From an uncultured Mesocricetibacter sp. (GTDB lineage: Bacteria; Pseudomonadota; Gammaproteobacteria; Enterobacterales; Pasteurellaceae), in assembly GCA_905373425.1 (NCBI GenBank), contig CAJPST010000037.1:1-13759 (forward strand): a stretch of 13,759 nucleotides of DNA. The letters are read 5' to 3'. The notes below the pieces were generated by a model, which ran no database searches, was not told the DNA's origin, and was given only the letters and a program-made list of their open reading frames with translations. A program made the translations under genes and the position numbers. Below, piece after piece: positions 6,071 to 13,759 of this stretch (position 1 is its first letter; the number at the start of each line of letters is the position of its first letter).

Positions 6071-6295
6071 ATGGCAGTCAATTCAAAATATCAGGATAAA
6101 CATGTCGATGCGGTCATTAACGATATGATTGCCGTCCTTGAAAAACATCAGGCACCGCTTGATCTTTCTTTGATGGCGTTGGGTAATATGGTGACAAACC
6201 TGCTTAATGCTCAGGTAGGAGAAAGTCAACGTGTCGCATTGGCACAGGTGTTTTCTAAAGCGCTGATGGATTCCGTTAAAATTCAATCTCACTAA
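6071..6295 (+). CDS. yejL: YejL, DUF1414 small protein
   Basis: This small protein of 74 residues is the same size as Escherichia coli YejL (75). It has the family's K-Y-x-D-K-x-V-D-A-V-I-N-D-M-I-A-V-L-E-K-H-x-A-P-x-D-L-S-L-M-A-L-G-N-M-V-T-N-L-L pattern. The function is unknown; it is a soluble, helical protein. Its position between yejK (divergent) and yejM (22 bases downstream, same strand) is the conserved gammaproteobacterial order. The frame antisense to it (6083-6301) is a shadow. Confidence 0.93.
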   Translation: MAVNSKYQDKHVDAVINDMIAVLEKHQAPLDLSLMALGNMVTNLLNAQVGESQRVALAQVFSKALMDSVKIQSH

Positions 6296-6317
6296 TCTCA
6301 TTAACCTCGCTAATAAA

Positions 6318-8099
6318 ATGTTTGGAATTAAAAACGGCAGACAATATCGTGAACAAACCTCCCAAAAGATTTCGTGGGGGCATTGGTTTGCTTTTTTTAA
6401 TATTATTTTATCTCTGGCAATTGGGACGCGCTATGCGTTTATCATTGATTGGCCGCATACGCTATTTGGAAGGATTTATTTTTTTATCAGTATATTAGGG
6501 CATTTTAGCTTTATTGTTTTTGCTTTTTATCTACTGTTGATCTTCCCGTTAAGTTTCATTATTAAAAATGAACGCACCTTTCGCGGTATTACGGTTATTA
6601 TCTCTAGTATTTCACTCACGTTGCTGTTGGTGGATACGGAAACCTTTTCGCGCTTTAATCTGCATTTATCGTCATTAGTATGGAATCTGTTAGTAAATCC
6701 GGATAACGGCGAGTTGTCGAGAGATTGGCAGATTTTCTTTGCACCGATGCCGTTTATTTTGCTGATACAAATGCTGTTTTCACGTTGGTCTTGGTATAAA
6801 TTACGTAGCCTTGAGCGCCAGAAGTGGGTTCGTTGGGTCGGAATATTTTTTATCTGCGCTTTTATTTCTACACATCTTATTTATGCTTGGGCTGATGCTT
6901 TTATTTATCGGCCTATTACCATGCAGAAATCCAATTTCCCGTTGTCTTACCCGATGACAGCGAGAACTTTTTTAGAAAAAAACGGTTTTTTAAATAAAGA
7001 GCAGTATGAAGATAAATTGGCACAAGAAGGTCGCCCAGATGCACTATTGCTTGATTATCCTAAACAACCTCTCGTTTTTGAGGAAATAACTGATAAACCG
7101 AATATTTTAATGATTACCGTATCCGGGCTACGATATGATGCGGTAGTGGCGGAGAAAATGCCGAAACTGTACGATTTTGCGCAAAAATCAGCCAGTTTTA
7201 CCAATCATTATAGTAGCGGTAATAACAATAATGCCGGGCTTTCAGGGCTATTTTACGGCTTAAATGCGAATTATACCGATAGTTTGTTGAATAATAGAAC
7301 AGCGTCAGTGTTTATCGAAAAGCTAATCAGTGAGAATTATGGATTTGGTCTGTTTTCGGCAACCAATTTTAAATCAACTATTTTCCGGCAAGCTCTGTTT
7401 CAAAAACAAAGGCTAGAAAAAAGCCAAAAGAGCAATCAAAGTGCGGTAGAAAATTTAGCTGTTTTTTTAAGTTCAACAGAAAATAAACAGCCTTGGTTTG
7501 CTTATGTAGATTTGGATATTGCTCAAAAAGTTCGTGAGCAAGAACTTACCTCGCTGGAAAAAGAACAAGCTTATTATGGTCAACAGCTTGCTCAGTTAGA
7601 TGATTTACTGGGGCAGATTTTTGTGCAGTTGGAAACACAGGGTTTAACGGATAACACAATGGTGATTATTACAGCCGAACATGGTTATACGTTTCAAATG
7701 CCGCAAGATGAATTGACTCATTATTTCGCCCGTGATGAAATTCAAGTGCCGATGATTATCCGCTGGTCAGGGTTAACTAGTGGGGAAAAAACGAAATTGA
7801 GTAGCCACATTGATTTAATTCCGGCGCTGATGAGCTCGGTATTTAAAGTGAAAAACCCTACATCAGATTATTCGCAAGGCGCAAATTTATTTGACCAAAA
7901 GCGTACGGCAGAATGGGTTTTTGCTTCTAATCACCGGTGGAATGTGATTATTACGCCTGATGGTACGCAATATCATATTGATAAACGTGGCAATTATCAA
8001 AAATTTGACCGCACTTATCAAAAAATTTCCTCCGGACGACCTCCGCTAGGGCTATTTTTGGAAGCATTTAATCGGGATCGTTCTTTTCTGGGAAAATAG
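6318..8099 (+). CDS. yejM: YejM/PbgA/LapC inner-membrane protein, LPS homeostasis regulator
   Basis: This 593-residue protein compares with 586 in Escherichia coli. The first 190 or so residues hold about five membrane helices (DUF3413), starting with the conserved I-S-W-G-H-W-F-A-F-F-N-I-I-L-S-L-A-I-G. A linker with Y-R-P-I-T-M-Q and L-P-L-S-Y-P-M-T-A-R follows, then a periplasmic alkaline-phosphatase/sulfatase-like domain. In Escherichia coli this protein senses periplasmic LPS and, through LapB/FtsH, sets LpxC stability. The sulfatase metal Asp (I-T-V-D-G in Escherichia coli, residue 268) is Ser269 here (I-T-V-S-G). Conversely, E454-H455-G456 keeps a sulfatase-like look. It is probably co-transcribed with yejL; no clear ribosome binding site is visible. 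Two uptake signals lie inside the gene, and a terminator hairpin follows. Confidence 0.95.
   Translation: MFGIKNGRQYREQTSQKISWGHWFAFFNIILSLAIGTRYAFIIDWPHTLFGRIYFFISILGHFSFIVFAFYLLLIFPLSFIIKNERTFRGITVIISSISLTLLLVDTETFSRFNLHLSSLVWNLLVNPDNGELSRDWQIFFAPMPFILLIQMLFSRWSWYKLRSLERQKWVRWVGIFFICAFISTHLIYAWADAFIYRPITMQKSNFPLSYPMTARTFLEKNGFLNKEQYEDKLAQEGRPDALLLDYPKQPLVFEEITDKPNILMITVSGLRYDAVVAEKMPKLYDFAQKSASFTNHYSSGNNNNAGLSGLFYGLNANYTDSLLNNRTASVFIEKLISENYGFGLFSATNFKSTIFRQALFQKQRLEKSQKSNQSAVENLAVFLSSTENKQPWFAYVDLDIAQKVREQELTSLEKEQAYYGQQLAQLDDLLGQIFVQLETQGLTDNTMVIITAEHGYTFQMPQDELTHYFARDEIQVPMIIRWSGLTSGEKTKLSSHIDLIPALMSSVFKVKNPTSDYSQGANLFDQKRTAEWVFASNHRWNVIITPDGTQYHIDKRGNYQKFDRTYQKISSGRPPLGLFLEAFNRDRSFLGK
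7439..7447 (+). repeat. DNA uptake signal core within yejM
   Basis: Exact AAGTGCGGT in the coding sequence, reading through as S-A-V, a common uptake-signal-encoded tripeptide. Confidence 0.9.
8008..8016 (-). repeat. DNA uptake signal core near the 3' end of yejM
   Basis: Exact ACCGCACTT in the coding sequence, reading through as D-R-T-Y. Confidence 0.9.
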
Positions 8100-8107
8100 G
8101 CATAAAA

Positions 8108-8134
8108 AAATCGGCGCCGCAAAGGTGCCGATTT
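8108..8134 (-). terminator. Terminator between yejM and the AhpD-like gene
   Basis: The 11-base stem (AAATCGGCGCC at 8108-8118 and GGTGCCGATTT at 8124-8134, one G-T pair) has a 5-base loop. On the minus strand it ends in seven T, so it terminates the AhpD-like gene. It probably also stops yejM transcripts less efficiently. Confidence 0.85.
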
Positions 8135-8155
8135 AAGTTGAACATTTAACCAATC

Positions 8156-8497
8156 TTAGTCTTTTTGCGTATTATAAGCCTCTAATGCACGCAATGAGTA
8201 AGTGTAAGCAGCACCGGCATTTAGTGCAATAGACATGGCTAATGCGGCTGCGACCTCTTCTTCACTTGCGCCGGCTTTTACAGCTTCGGCAGCGTGTACG
8301 CCGATACAGCTTTCGCAACGGGTGGTAACTGCCACTGCAAGGGCGATTAGTTCACGAGTTTTAACATCCAATACATCGCCTTCTGCCGCTGCTGCATTCA
8401 ATGCGCCATAGGCTTGTAACATTTTAGGGTGTTTTTTACCTAATTCGCCGAATGATTTTTTAACATGGGCAACATCATTTTTCCAATCTGCAAACAT
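8156..8497 (-). CDS. AhpD-like carboxymuconolactone decarboxylase family protein
   Basis: This 113-residue all-helical protein has the AhpD-type redox motif. Cys61-E-S-Cys64 is followed by His68 in C-I-G-V-H-A, and Glu49 sits 12 residues before the first Cys, the same spacing as the proton-relay Glu/Cys/Cys/His of AhpD. The likely role is peroxidase or thiol-disulfide chemistry, but substrate and partner are unknown. The start at 8497 is chosen because AAGGAG lies 6 bases upstream and the domain begins there. A longer frame from 8578 would add a 27-residue N-terminal extension with no ribosome binding site. It is divergent from an AraC-family regulator that probably controls it. A related pair occurs in Haemophilus influenzae, as I recall. 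Confidence 0.88.
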   Translation of the reverse strand: MFADWKNDVAHVKKSFGELGKKHPKMLQAYGALNAAAAEGDVLDVKTRELIALAVAVTTRCESCIGVHAAEAVKAGASEEEVAAALAMSIALNAGAAYTYSLRALEAYNTQKD

Positions 8498-8552
8498 AAT
8501 TTTCTCCTTAAATATGTATAAAATATATTTCAAATGTCGAAACAAATTATAG

Positions 8553-8584
8553 GCAAATTCTTGTATTATACTTGCCAATTCGTC
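8553..8584. promoter_or_regulatory. Candidate AraC-family operator: two direct repeats 21 bases apart
   Basis: GCAAATTCTTG (8553-8563) and GCCAATTCGTC (8574-8584) match at 8 of 11 positions and are offset by exactly 21 bases, two helical turns. That is the spacing of the paired half-sites bound by AraC-type dimers. The repeats flank two TATAAT sequences on the minus strand and lie between the divergent AhpD-like and AraC-family genes. Binding is inferred. Confidence 0.4.
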
Positions 8585-8610
8585 TTAACTTTTATACTTA
8601 GAATCTCATT

Positions 8611-9528
8611 ATGGATTGTTTAGATAAACTTATTCAGTTGGCGCAGGTCAGCGGTGAAGTAAATGTTCGCTGCTTATTCCAGGGGGATTGGCAGGTGCAG
8701 CAGGGGGCTTGCGAAAATCAATATGTAGGGATTTTCCACTTGATTGAGCAAGGGGATTGTTGGTTGGGCTTGGAAAATCAGCAGATTCATTTACAAGCCG
8801 GTGATATCTTTTTTCTCCCGCAAAATAGACCGCACTTTATTGCCAGCAAGATGCAAAGCGAGACAATAAAAGCGCAGGCTGAGCCCTCAAAACCACAAGA
8901 AAATCAGACGGACTTATTTAAGGTTTACCAGATCGGACAAAATTCTCCCGATTTAAAAATGTTTTGTGGTATGTTGTATTACAATCGCCCGTCATTGTTA
9001 ATTGATGCTTTGCCGACATATTTGCATTTGCCTTTGCGCGATACACCGCTGCTGCCGTTGATTCAGGTGTTGCAACAGGAAGCGGACAAAACTCAAAGTG
9101 GCGCGAAGTCCTTGATTGATTCGCTGGTGACAGTGCTGTTTATTTATATTTTGCGACATGGATTGCAATCGAAGCAGTTAAATCAAGGTGTGCTGGCGGG
9201 CTTACAAGATAAGCGTTTGAGCCATGTACTAGGGAAGTTGTTAAATGCGCCGCAACAGGCGTGGAACATCGATGCCTTGGCGGAACAGGCGGCAATGTCG
9301 CGAGCAAATTTTATGCGCGTATTTCAAAATATAATCGGTATGGCACCAGGAAAATTTTTAACTCAGTTACGTTTACAGCAGGCGGCATTATTGTTGAACA
9401 AAACCCAGAAAAGCGTGCTGGTGGTTGCGTTGGAAGTTGGTTATCAATCAGAAGCGCATTTCAGTAAGGCCTTTAAAACTGCTTACGGTATGAGTCCAAG
9501 TCAATATCGTAAGCGGAACCTTCTTTAG
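8611..9528 (+). CDS. AraC-family transcriptional regulator
   Basis: This 305-residue regulator has an N-terminal cupin-like sensor domain (about 1-200; H-L-Q-A-G-D-I-F-F-L-P-Q-N-R-P-H-F is the cupin signature). From residue 218 the C-terminal AraC/XylS double helix-turn-helix begins: I-D-A-L-A-E-Q-A-A-M-S-R-A-N-F-M-R-V-F, then V-A-L-E-V-G-Y-Q-S-E-A-H-F-S-K-A-F-K, ending G-M-S-P-S-Q-Y-R-K-R. The insert rich in Q, E and K around residues 85-110 (after the cupin) looks like a linker. The inducer is unknown. Divergence from the AhpD-like gene suggests it is the local regulator, as in many AraC/alkylhydroperoxidase pairs. The ribosome binding site is weak. It contains one uptake signal and is followed by a clear terminator. 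Confidence 0.92.
   Translation: MDCLDKLIQLAQVSGEVNVRCLFQGDWQVQQGACENQYVGIFHLIEQGDCWLGLENQQIHLQAGDIFFLPQNRPHFIASKMQSETIKAQAEPSKPQENQTDLFKVYQIGQNSPDLKMFCGMLYYNRPSLLIDALPTYLHLPLRDTPLLPLIQVLQQEADKTQSGAKSLIDSLVTVLFIYILRHGLQSKQLNQGVLAGLQDKRLSHVLGKLLNAPQQAWNIDALAEQAAMSRANFMRVFQNIIGMAPGKFLTQLRLQQAALLLNKTQKSVLVVALEVGYQSEAHFSKAFKTAYGMSPSQYRKRNLL
8829..8837 (-). repeat. DNA uptake signal core within the AraC-family gene
   Basis: Exact ACCGCACTT in the coding sequence, reading through as R-P-H-F in the cupin signature. Confidence 0.9.
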
Positions 9529-9572
9529 CATTTATTGAGGCTAATTTAAGCTTATAATGCAGCGTACTTTGT

Positions 9573-9602
9573 AAGGCAACGATTTAGTTGCCTTTTATTT
9601 TT
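9573..9602 (+). terminator. Terminator of the AraC-family gene
   Basis: An 8-base perfect stem (AAGGCAAC at 9573-9580, GTTGCCTT at 9587-9594) with a 6-base loop is followed by TTATTTTT on the plus strand. It lies between the AraC-family stop and the pflA stop and may also limit pflA readthrough. Confidence 0.8.
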
Positions 9603-9618
9603 ACGATGTCTTTCTAAC

Positions 9619-10359
9619 TTAATATTTTACTATATGCCCGTAGCCTTCCAAAATCTGCTTAATGTGTTCAAGGCTTTCTTTGGTTGGTGGTTTTACATCT
9701 TCCAGTTCGTATTTTTCACCCATGGCTTCCCATTTGTGTGCCCCTAGACGGTGATAAGGTAATAGCTCGACTTTTTCTATGTTAGACATACCTTCAATAA
9801 ATTGACCGAGTAAATGTACGTCGTGATCGCTATCGGTCCAGCCCGGTACAACTACATAACGAATCCACACCGGTTGATTGCGTTTTTGCAGATATTTAGC
9901 AAACTCTAAAGTACGTTTATTCGGCACACCGATTAAATTCTGATGGACTTGATCGTTTAATTCTTTTAAATCCAATAAGACAAGGTCCGTTACATCCAAT
10001 AATTCATCAATGATATGATCATAATGACGCACAAATCCGTTGGTATCCAAACAAGTGTGAATGCCTTCAGCTTTACAGGCGCGGAACCAATCACGTACGA
10101 ACTCGGCTTGTAATACCGATTCTCCGCCGGATGCCGTAACGCCACCGCCGGTGGCACTCATAAAATGACGGTAAGTCACTACTTCCTTCATCAGTTCTTC
10201 AACAGTAATATCTTTACCGCCATGTAAATCCCAAGTATCGCGGTTATGGCAATATTTGCAGCGCATTAAACAGCCTTGCAAAAATAAAATAAAACGAATC
10301 CCCGGTCCATCCACTGTACCGCAAGATTCGTAAGAATGTATTCTTCCCACAATTGACAT
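9619..10359 (-). CDS. pflA: PflA, pyruvate formate-lyase activating enzyme (radical SAM)
   Basis: This 246-residue protein is identical in length to Escherichia coli PflA. The 4Fe-4S cluster motif C-x3-C-x2-C is Cys30, Cys34 and Cys37 ([12 protein letters not shown]). The SAM-binding G-G-E segment (T-A-S-G-G-E) and D-T-N-G-F are present. The enzyme cleaves S-adenosylmethionine to make a 5'-deoxyadenosyl radical that abstracts hydrogen from the glycine of PflB, switching it on under anaerobiosis. The start at 10359 is chosen because AAGGG lies 7 bases upstream and the protein then begins M-S-I-V-G-R-I-H-S like its relatives. A longer frame from 10404 would add 15 residues and is not likely. 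It lies downstream of pflB beyond a terminator and has its own candidate promoter. Confidence 0.97.
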   Translation of the reverse strand: MSIVGRIHSYESCGTVDGPGIRFILFLQGCLMRCKYCHNRDTWDLHGGKDITVEELMKEVVTYRHFMSATGGGVTASGGESVLQAEFVRDWFRACKAEGIHTCLDTNGFVRHYDHIIDELLDVTDLVLLDLKELNDQVHQNLIGVPNKRTLEFAKYLQKRNQPVWIRYVVVPGWTDSDHDVHLLGQFIEGMSNIEKVELLPYHRLGAHKWEAMGEKYELEDVKPPTKESLEHIKQILEGYGHIVKY

Positions 10360-10394
10360 AATTAGCCCTTTAATCACTAAACTACAGCGCACAA

Positions 10395-10423
10395 ATTGTA
10401 ACAAAAAAACAAAAATTTTTCAG
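10395..10423 (-). promoter_or_regulatory. Candidate promoter of pflA
   Basis: On the minus strand CTGAAA (10423-10418), a 17-base spacer and TACAAT (10400-10395), with TG one base before the -10 (extended -10). Transcription would start near 10388. It lies just downstream of the pflB terminator. Confidence 0.5.
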
Positions 10424-10439
10424 GTAAAAGCACAATAAA

Positions 10440-10464
10440 AAATCCGCCCTTTGCGGGCGGATTT
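10440..10464 (-). terminator. Strong terminator after pflB
   Basis: The 10-base perfect stem (AAATCCGCCC at 10440-10449, GGGCGGATTT at 10455-10464) has a 5-base loop TTTGC and, on the minus strand, a T run beyond the stem. It begins 17 bases after the pflB stop. Confidence 0.9.
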
Positions 10465-10480
10465 GTAACGTTTTAATGCC

Positions 10481-12805
10481 TTACATTGATTGTGTAAATG
10501 TACGAGTAATAACGTCTTGTTGTTGCTCTTTGGTTAAAGAGTTGAAACGTACGGCATAGCCGGATACGCGGATGGTCAATTGCGGATATTTTTCCGGGTT
10601 TTCCATCGCATCTAACAACATTTCACGGTTCATAACGTTTACATTTAAGTGTTGACCACCTTCAATAGTTGCTTCGTGGTGGAAGTAACCATCCATCAAA
10701 CCAGCCAAATTACGTTTTTGAGCTTCGTAATCTTTACCTAATGCATTCGGTACGATAGAGAAGGTATAGGAAATACCGTCTTTAGCATAGGCGAATGGCA
10801 GCTTAGCTACGGAGGTCAGAGATGCCACAGCACCTTTTTGGTCACGACCGTGCATTGGGTTAGCACCCGGTCCGAATGGAGCGCCGGAACGACGACCATC
10901 TGGAGTGTTACCTGTTTTTTTACCGTAAACTACGTTGGAGGTGATAGTTAACACAGACTGAGTCGGAACTGCATTGCGGTAAGTTTTGAGTTTTTGAATT
11001 TTCTTCATAAAACGTTCAACTAAATCTACAGCAATTTCGTCCACGCGGTTGTCGTTGTTACCAAATTGAGGGTATTCACCTTCAATTTCAAAGTCAATAG
11101 CTACATTTTTTGCTACGCCGATTACATCACCCGCTTTATTTTTAACTTCAATATCACCGCGAATAGGTTTTACTTTCGCATATTTAATTGCAGAAAGTGA
11201 GTCTGCCGCCACAGAAAGACCGGCAATACCACACGCCATAGTACGGAATACATCACGATCATGAAGTGCCATTAATGCGGCTTCATATGCGTATTTATCG
11301 TGCATGAAGTGAATGATGTTTAGTGCGGTTACATATTGTTTAGCCAACCAGTCCATAAAGCTGTCTAAACGTGTCATAACATCATCGTAATCTAAGTATT
11401 CGCTGGTGATAGGTTCGGTTTTTGGTCCTACTTGGTCGCCTGATTTTTCATCAATACCACCGTTGATTGCGTATAACAAGGTTTTTGCCAAGTTTGCACG
11501 AGCACCGAAGAACTGCATCATTTTACCTACAATCATCGGGCTTACGCAGCAGGCGATAGCATAGTCATCGTTATTGAAATCAGGACGCATTAAGTCGTCG
11601 TTTTCATATTGTACGGAAGACGTGTCGATAGAGACTTTAGCCGCATAACGTTTGAAACCGTCCGGCAGGCTTTCAGACCACAGAATAGTCAGATTCGGCT
11701 CCGGAGATGGTCCCATAGTGTATAATGTGTGCAGAATACGGAAGCTGTTTTTGGTTACTAATGTACGACCGTCTAAGCCCATACCGGCAAGGGTTTCGGT
11801 TGCCCACATCGGGTCGCCGGAGAATAATTGATCGTATTCAGGTGTACGCAGGAAACGAACCATACGCAGTTTCATCACTAAGTGATCGATTAATTCTTGC
11901 GCTTCTTGCTCGGTGATTTTACCTGCTTTTAAGTCGCGTTCGATATAGATGTCTAAGAACGTTGATACGCGTCCGAAAGACATTGCCGCACCGTTTTGTG
12001 ATTTTACCGCTGATAAATAAGCAAAATAAGTCCATTGAACCGCTTCTTGAGCATTGGTTGCCGGACCTGAAATATCATAACCGTAAGAGGCCGCCATTTC
12101 TTTCATTTTACCTAAAGCGCGGTGTTGTTCTGCAATTTCTTCGCGTAATTGAATAGTTGCCTGAATATCTTCACCGGATTCAAGTTTGGCTTGAAGTGAA
12201 GCAAATTGGCGTTGTTTATCCTTCATTAAGAAGTCTGCACCATAAAGTGCCATACGACGATAATCACCGATGATACGACCACGACCGTAAGCATCCGGCA
12301 AACCGGTGATAACACCTGATTTACGGCAACGCAGAATATCCGGGGTGTAAACGTCAAATACGCCTTGGTTATGTGTTTTGCGGTATTCTGTAAAGATTTT
12401 TTCTACTTCCGGATTTAATTCGCGACGATAAACTTTACAAGAACCTTTTACCATGTTGATACCACCGAACGGCATAATTGCACGTTTCAATGGTGCATCG
12501 GTTTGTAAACCGACGATTTTTTCCAAATCTTTATTGATATAGCCCGCTGCATGAGATGTGATCGTTGACGGAGTGTCACAGTCGATGTCGTACGGTTCGT
12601 GGGTTTTGTTCTCCACTTTAATTTTTTCCATTACGTCATTCCACAAGGTTGTGGTCGCTGGAGTCACTTCAGCCAAGAATGATTCGTCACCTTCATAAGG
12701 GGTATAGTTTTTTTGAATAAAATCACGCACATTGACTTCGGTTTGCCAATCACCACCGGCAAATCCGGCCCACGCTTTTTCTTGTGTTTCTGTTAATTGA
12801 GCCAT
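10481..12805 (-). CDS. pflB: PflB, pyruvate formate-lyase
   Basis: This 774-residue glycyl-radical enzyme (Escherichia coli: 760) converts pyruvate and CoA to acetyl-CoA and formate under anaerobiosis. The catalytic pair is Cys419-Cys420 in I-A-C-C-V-S-P, matching Escherichia coli Cys418/419 when its initiator Met is not counted. The radical-bearing glycine is Gly749 in R-V-S-G-Y-A-V-R-F, 25 residues before the end, as in the family. The start at 12805 is chosen: the protein then begins [12 protein letters not shown], and AGGA lies about 10 bases upstream. A start at 12826 would add seven residues with no ribosome binding site. It follows focA with a 78-base gap containing an uptake signal and no terminator, so focA-pflB is probably an operon. 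A strong terminator follows. Confidence 0.98.
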   Translation of the reverse strand: MAQLTETQEKAWAGFAGGDWQTEVNVRDFIQKNYTPYEGDESFLAEVTPATTTLWNDVMEKIKVENKTHEPYDIDCDTPSTITSHAAGYINKDLEKIVGLQTDAPLKRAIMPFGGINMVKGSCKVYRRELNPEVEKIFTEYRKTHNQGVFDVYTPDILRCRKSGVITGLPDAYGRGRIIGDYRRMALYGADFLMKDKQRQFASLQAKLESGEDIQATIQLREEIAEQHRALGKMKEMAASYGYDISGPATNAQEAVQWTYFAYLSAVKSQNGAAMSFGRVSTFLDIYIERDLKAGKITEQEAQELIDHLVMKLRMVRFLRTPEYDQLFSGDPMWATETLAGMGLDGRTLVTKNSFRILHTLYTMGPSPEPNLTILWSESLPDGFKRYAAKVSIDTSSVQYENDDLMRPDFNNDDYAIACCVSPMIVGKMMQFFGARANLAKTLLYAINGGIDEKSGDQVGPKTEPITSEYLDYDDVMTRLDSFMDWLAKQYVTALNIIHFMHDKYAYEAALMALHDRDVFRTMACGIAGLSVAADSLSAIKYAKVKPIRGDIEVKNKAGDVIGVAKNVAIDFEIEGEYPQFGNNDNRVDEIAVDLVERFMKKIQKLKTYRNAVPTQSVLTITSNVVYGKKTGNTPDGRRSGAPFGPGANPMHGRDQKGAVASLTSVAKLPFAYAKDGISYTFSIVPNALGKDYEAQKRNLAGLMDGYFHHEATIEGGQHLNVNVMNREMLLDAMENPEKYPQLTIRVSGYAVRFNSLTKEQQQDVITRTFTQSM

Positions 12806-12865
12806 TGTTGATGTTTCCTTTCTCATATTGATGATTAAAACTATGTAAAAACGGTTAAAAAAACG

Positions 12866-12874
12866 ACCGCACTT
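12866..12874 (-). repeat. DNA uptake signal core between pflB and focA
   Basis: Exact ACCGCACTT in the 78-base focA-pflB gap. It has no inverted partner nearby and so does not form a terminator. Confidence 0.9.
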
Positions 12875-12883
12875 TACGCCAAA

Positions 12884-13735
12884 TTAATGTGGACGGTTGG
12901 TGTACCACTGATATAAAGCGATACACACACCACCACCGATAATATTGCCTAAGGTCACGGGAATTAGATTTTTTACTATAAAATGATAGACATCTAAATC
13001 CGCGTATTGTTCAGGGTTTAACCCTATAGCTTGCCAAAATTCCGGGCCACTAAAGTGTGCGGTAATTATGCCAAGCGGGATCATAAACATATTTGCTACA
13101 CTGTGTTCAAATCCGGATGAAACGAACAAACCGATAGGCAAAATCATAATAAAAGCTTTATCCGTTAAGGTTTTACCCGCATAACTCATCCATACGGCGA
13201 TACACACCATAATATTACATAAAATACCTAAATTAAACGCTTCAAACCAAGAGTGATGAATTTTATGTTGAGCGGTATTTAAAATGGTCAGCCCCCATTG
13301 TCCGTTTGCCGCCATAGTTTGTCCTGCGAACCAAACCACAAACGCAATAAAAACCGAGCCGATAAAGTTACCGCAATATACCACTGCCCAGTTGCGTAAC
13401 ATCTGTAACGTACTAATTCTGCCTGCTGCTCGCGCAACCAGCGTCATTGTGGAGGATGTGAATAATTCGGAGCCACAAACTACCACCATAATCACACCGA
13501 CGGAAAACACCAAACCGCCGACCAATTTGGTTAATCCCCAAGGCGCGCCTGCTGCATCGGTTTGTGTTGTGGTGTAGAAAATAAAAGCAAGAGCGATAAA
13601 AGCGCCGGCGGGAATTGCAGAGAGGAAAGAGTAGAACTGTTTTTTAGAGACTTTGTAAGCCCCTGCATCTTCGCCGATCTGCGACATCTCAGCGGGTGAG
13701 GATATACAGGTGGAAGTTGATTTTTCAGCTGCCAT
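12884..13735 (-). CDS. focA: FocA, formate channel
   Basis: This 283-residue member of the FNT (formate/nitrite transporter) family compares with 285 in Escherichia coli. It has six hydrophobic segments, the conserved C-G-S-E-L-F-T-S-S-T omega-loop region near residues 87-96, and G-F-E-H-S-V-A-N-M-F-M-I-P with the pore His. In the family FocA is a pentameric inner-membrane channel exporting or importing formate according to pH. It is the first gene upstream of pflB. The ribosome binding site AGGA lies 7 bases before ATG. The N-terminal 25 residues are hydrophilic, and in Escherichia coli this arm interacts with PflB. The promoter region lies beyond the right edge, so any FNR or ArcA sites cannot be seen. 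Confidence 0.97.
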   Translation of the reverse strand: MAAEKSTSTCISSPAEMSQIGEDAGAYKVSKKQFYSFLSAIPAGAFIALAFIFYTTTQTDAAGAPWGLTKLVGGLVFSVGVIMVVVCGSELFTSSTMTLVARAAGRISTLQMLRNWAVVYCGNFIGSVFIAFVVWFAGQTMAANGQWGLTILNTAQHKIHHSWFEAFNLGILCNIMVCIAVWMSYAGKTLTDKAFIMILPIGLFVSSGFEHSVANMFMIPLGIITAHFSGPEFWQAIGLNPEQYADLDVYHFIVKNLIPVTLGNIIGGGVCIALYQWYTNRPH

Positions 13736-13759
13736 AAATTGTCCTAACGGATCTTAGAT

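Noticed and set aside
9261..9467. 68-codon frame inside the AraC-family gene
   Set aside because: It lies in another frame of the conserved helix-turn-helix region and is a shadow.
11321..11329. TAGTGCGGT inside pflB as a tenth uptake signal
   Set aside because: One mismatch to the core in a strongly conserved coding region; counted as degenerate rather than a real copy.
12806..12883. FNR-type site in the focA-pflB gap
   Set aside because: An ATCAA half is present on the minus strand, but the partner half does not match TTGAT.
13284..13577. 97-codon open frame on the plus strand opposite focA
   Set aside because: It is antisense to a full-length FNT channel; its composition reflects the complement of membrane-helix codons.

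Overview
The window looks like chromosomal DNA from a member of the Pasteurellaceae (Haemophilus, Aggregatibacter, Pasteurella or a relative). The main sign is nine exact copies of the 9-base Haemophilus-type DNA uptake signal core (AAGTGCGGT or its complement), spread at a density close to one per 1.5 kb. The encoded proteins also match this family: a type IV pilin with the [17 protein letters not shown] start, AmpD, YejK/YejL/YejM, PflA/PflB and FocA. I cannot name the species from the sequence alone.

Layout. Positions 1-1109 (minus) hold the start of the competence/type IV pilus operon: pilA, then pilB, which runs off the left edge. A candidate competence-type CRP site (CRP-S) lies upstream of pilA, in the divergent gap to ampD. 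Positions 1221-2464 (plus) hold ampD and an overlapping HAD phosphatase gene (HxpB/YniC-like). Positions about 2465-4337 are an A+T-rich segment without uptake signals. It carries one gene on the minus strand, an ABC-F ATPase of the Lsa/Vga type associated with ribosome protection against antibiotics. The gene has a Gram-positive-looking ribosome binding site and its own terminator, and it looks recently acquired. Positions 4338-8099 hold envelope and nucleoid genes: bamE and yejK (minus), and yejL-yejM (plus, divergent from yejK). Positions 8108-9602 hold a divergent pair, a small AhpD-like CxxC protein (minus) and an AraC-family regulator (plus), each closed by a terminator. Positions 9619-13735 (minus) hold the anaerobic formate module focA-pflB-pflA, with a strong terminator after pflB and a separate candidate promoter for pflA.

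How the genes work together. PilA/PilB build the pilus used in DNA uptake, and the uptake signals mark the DNA that is taken up. AmpD recycles cell wall. BamE takes part in outer-membrane protein assembly, and YejM (PbgA/LapC) senses or balances lipopolysaccharide. PflA is the radical activator of PflB, which makes formate and acetyl-CoA from pyruvate, and FocA moves formate across the membrane. The odd one out is the ABC-F gene, inserted between hxpB and bamE. The most interesting features are this gene and its leader, the CRP-S site abutting an uptake signal, an uptake signal built into the pilin leader peptide, and a two-turn direct repeat that may be the AraC-family operator.
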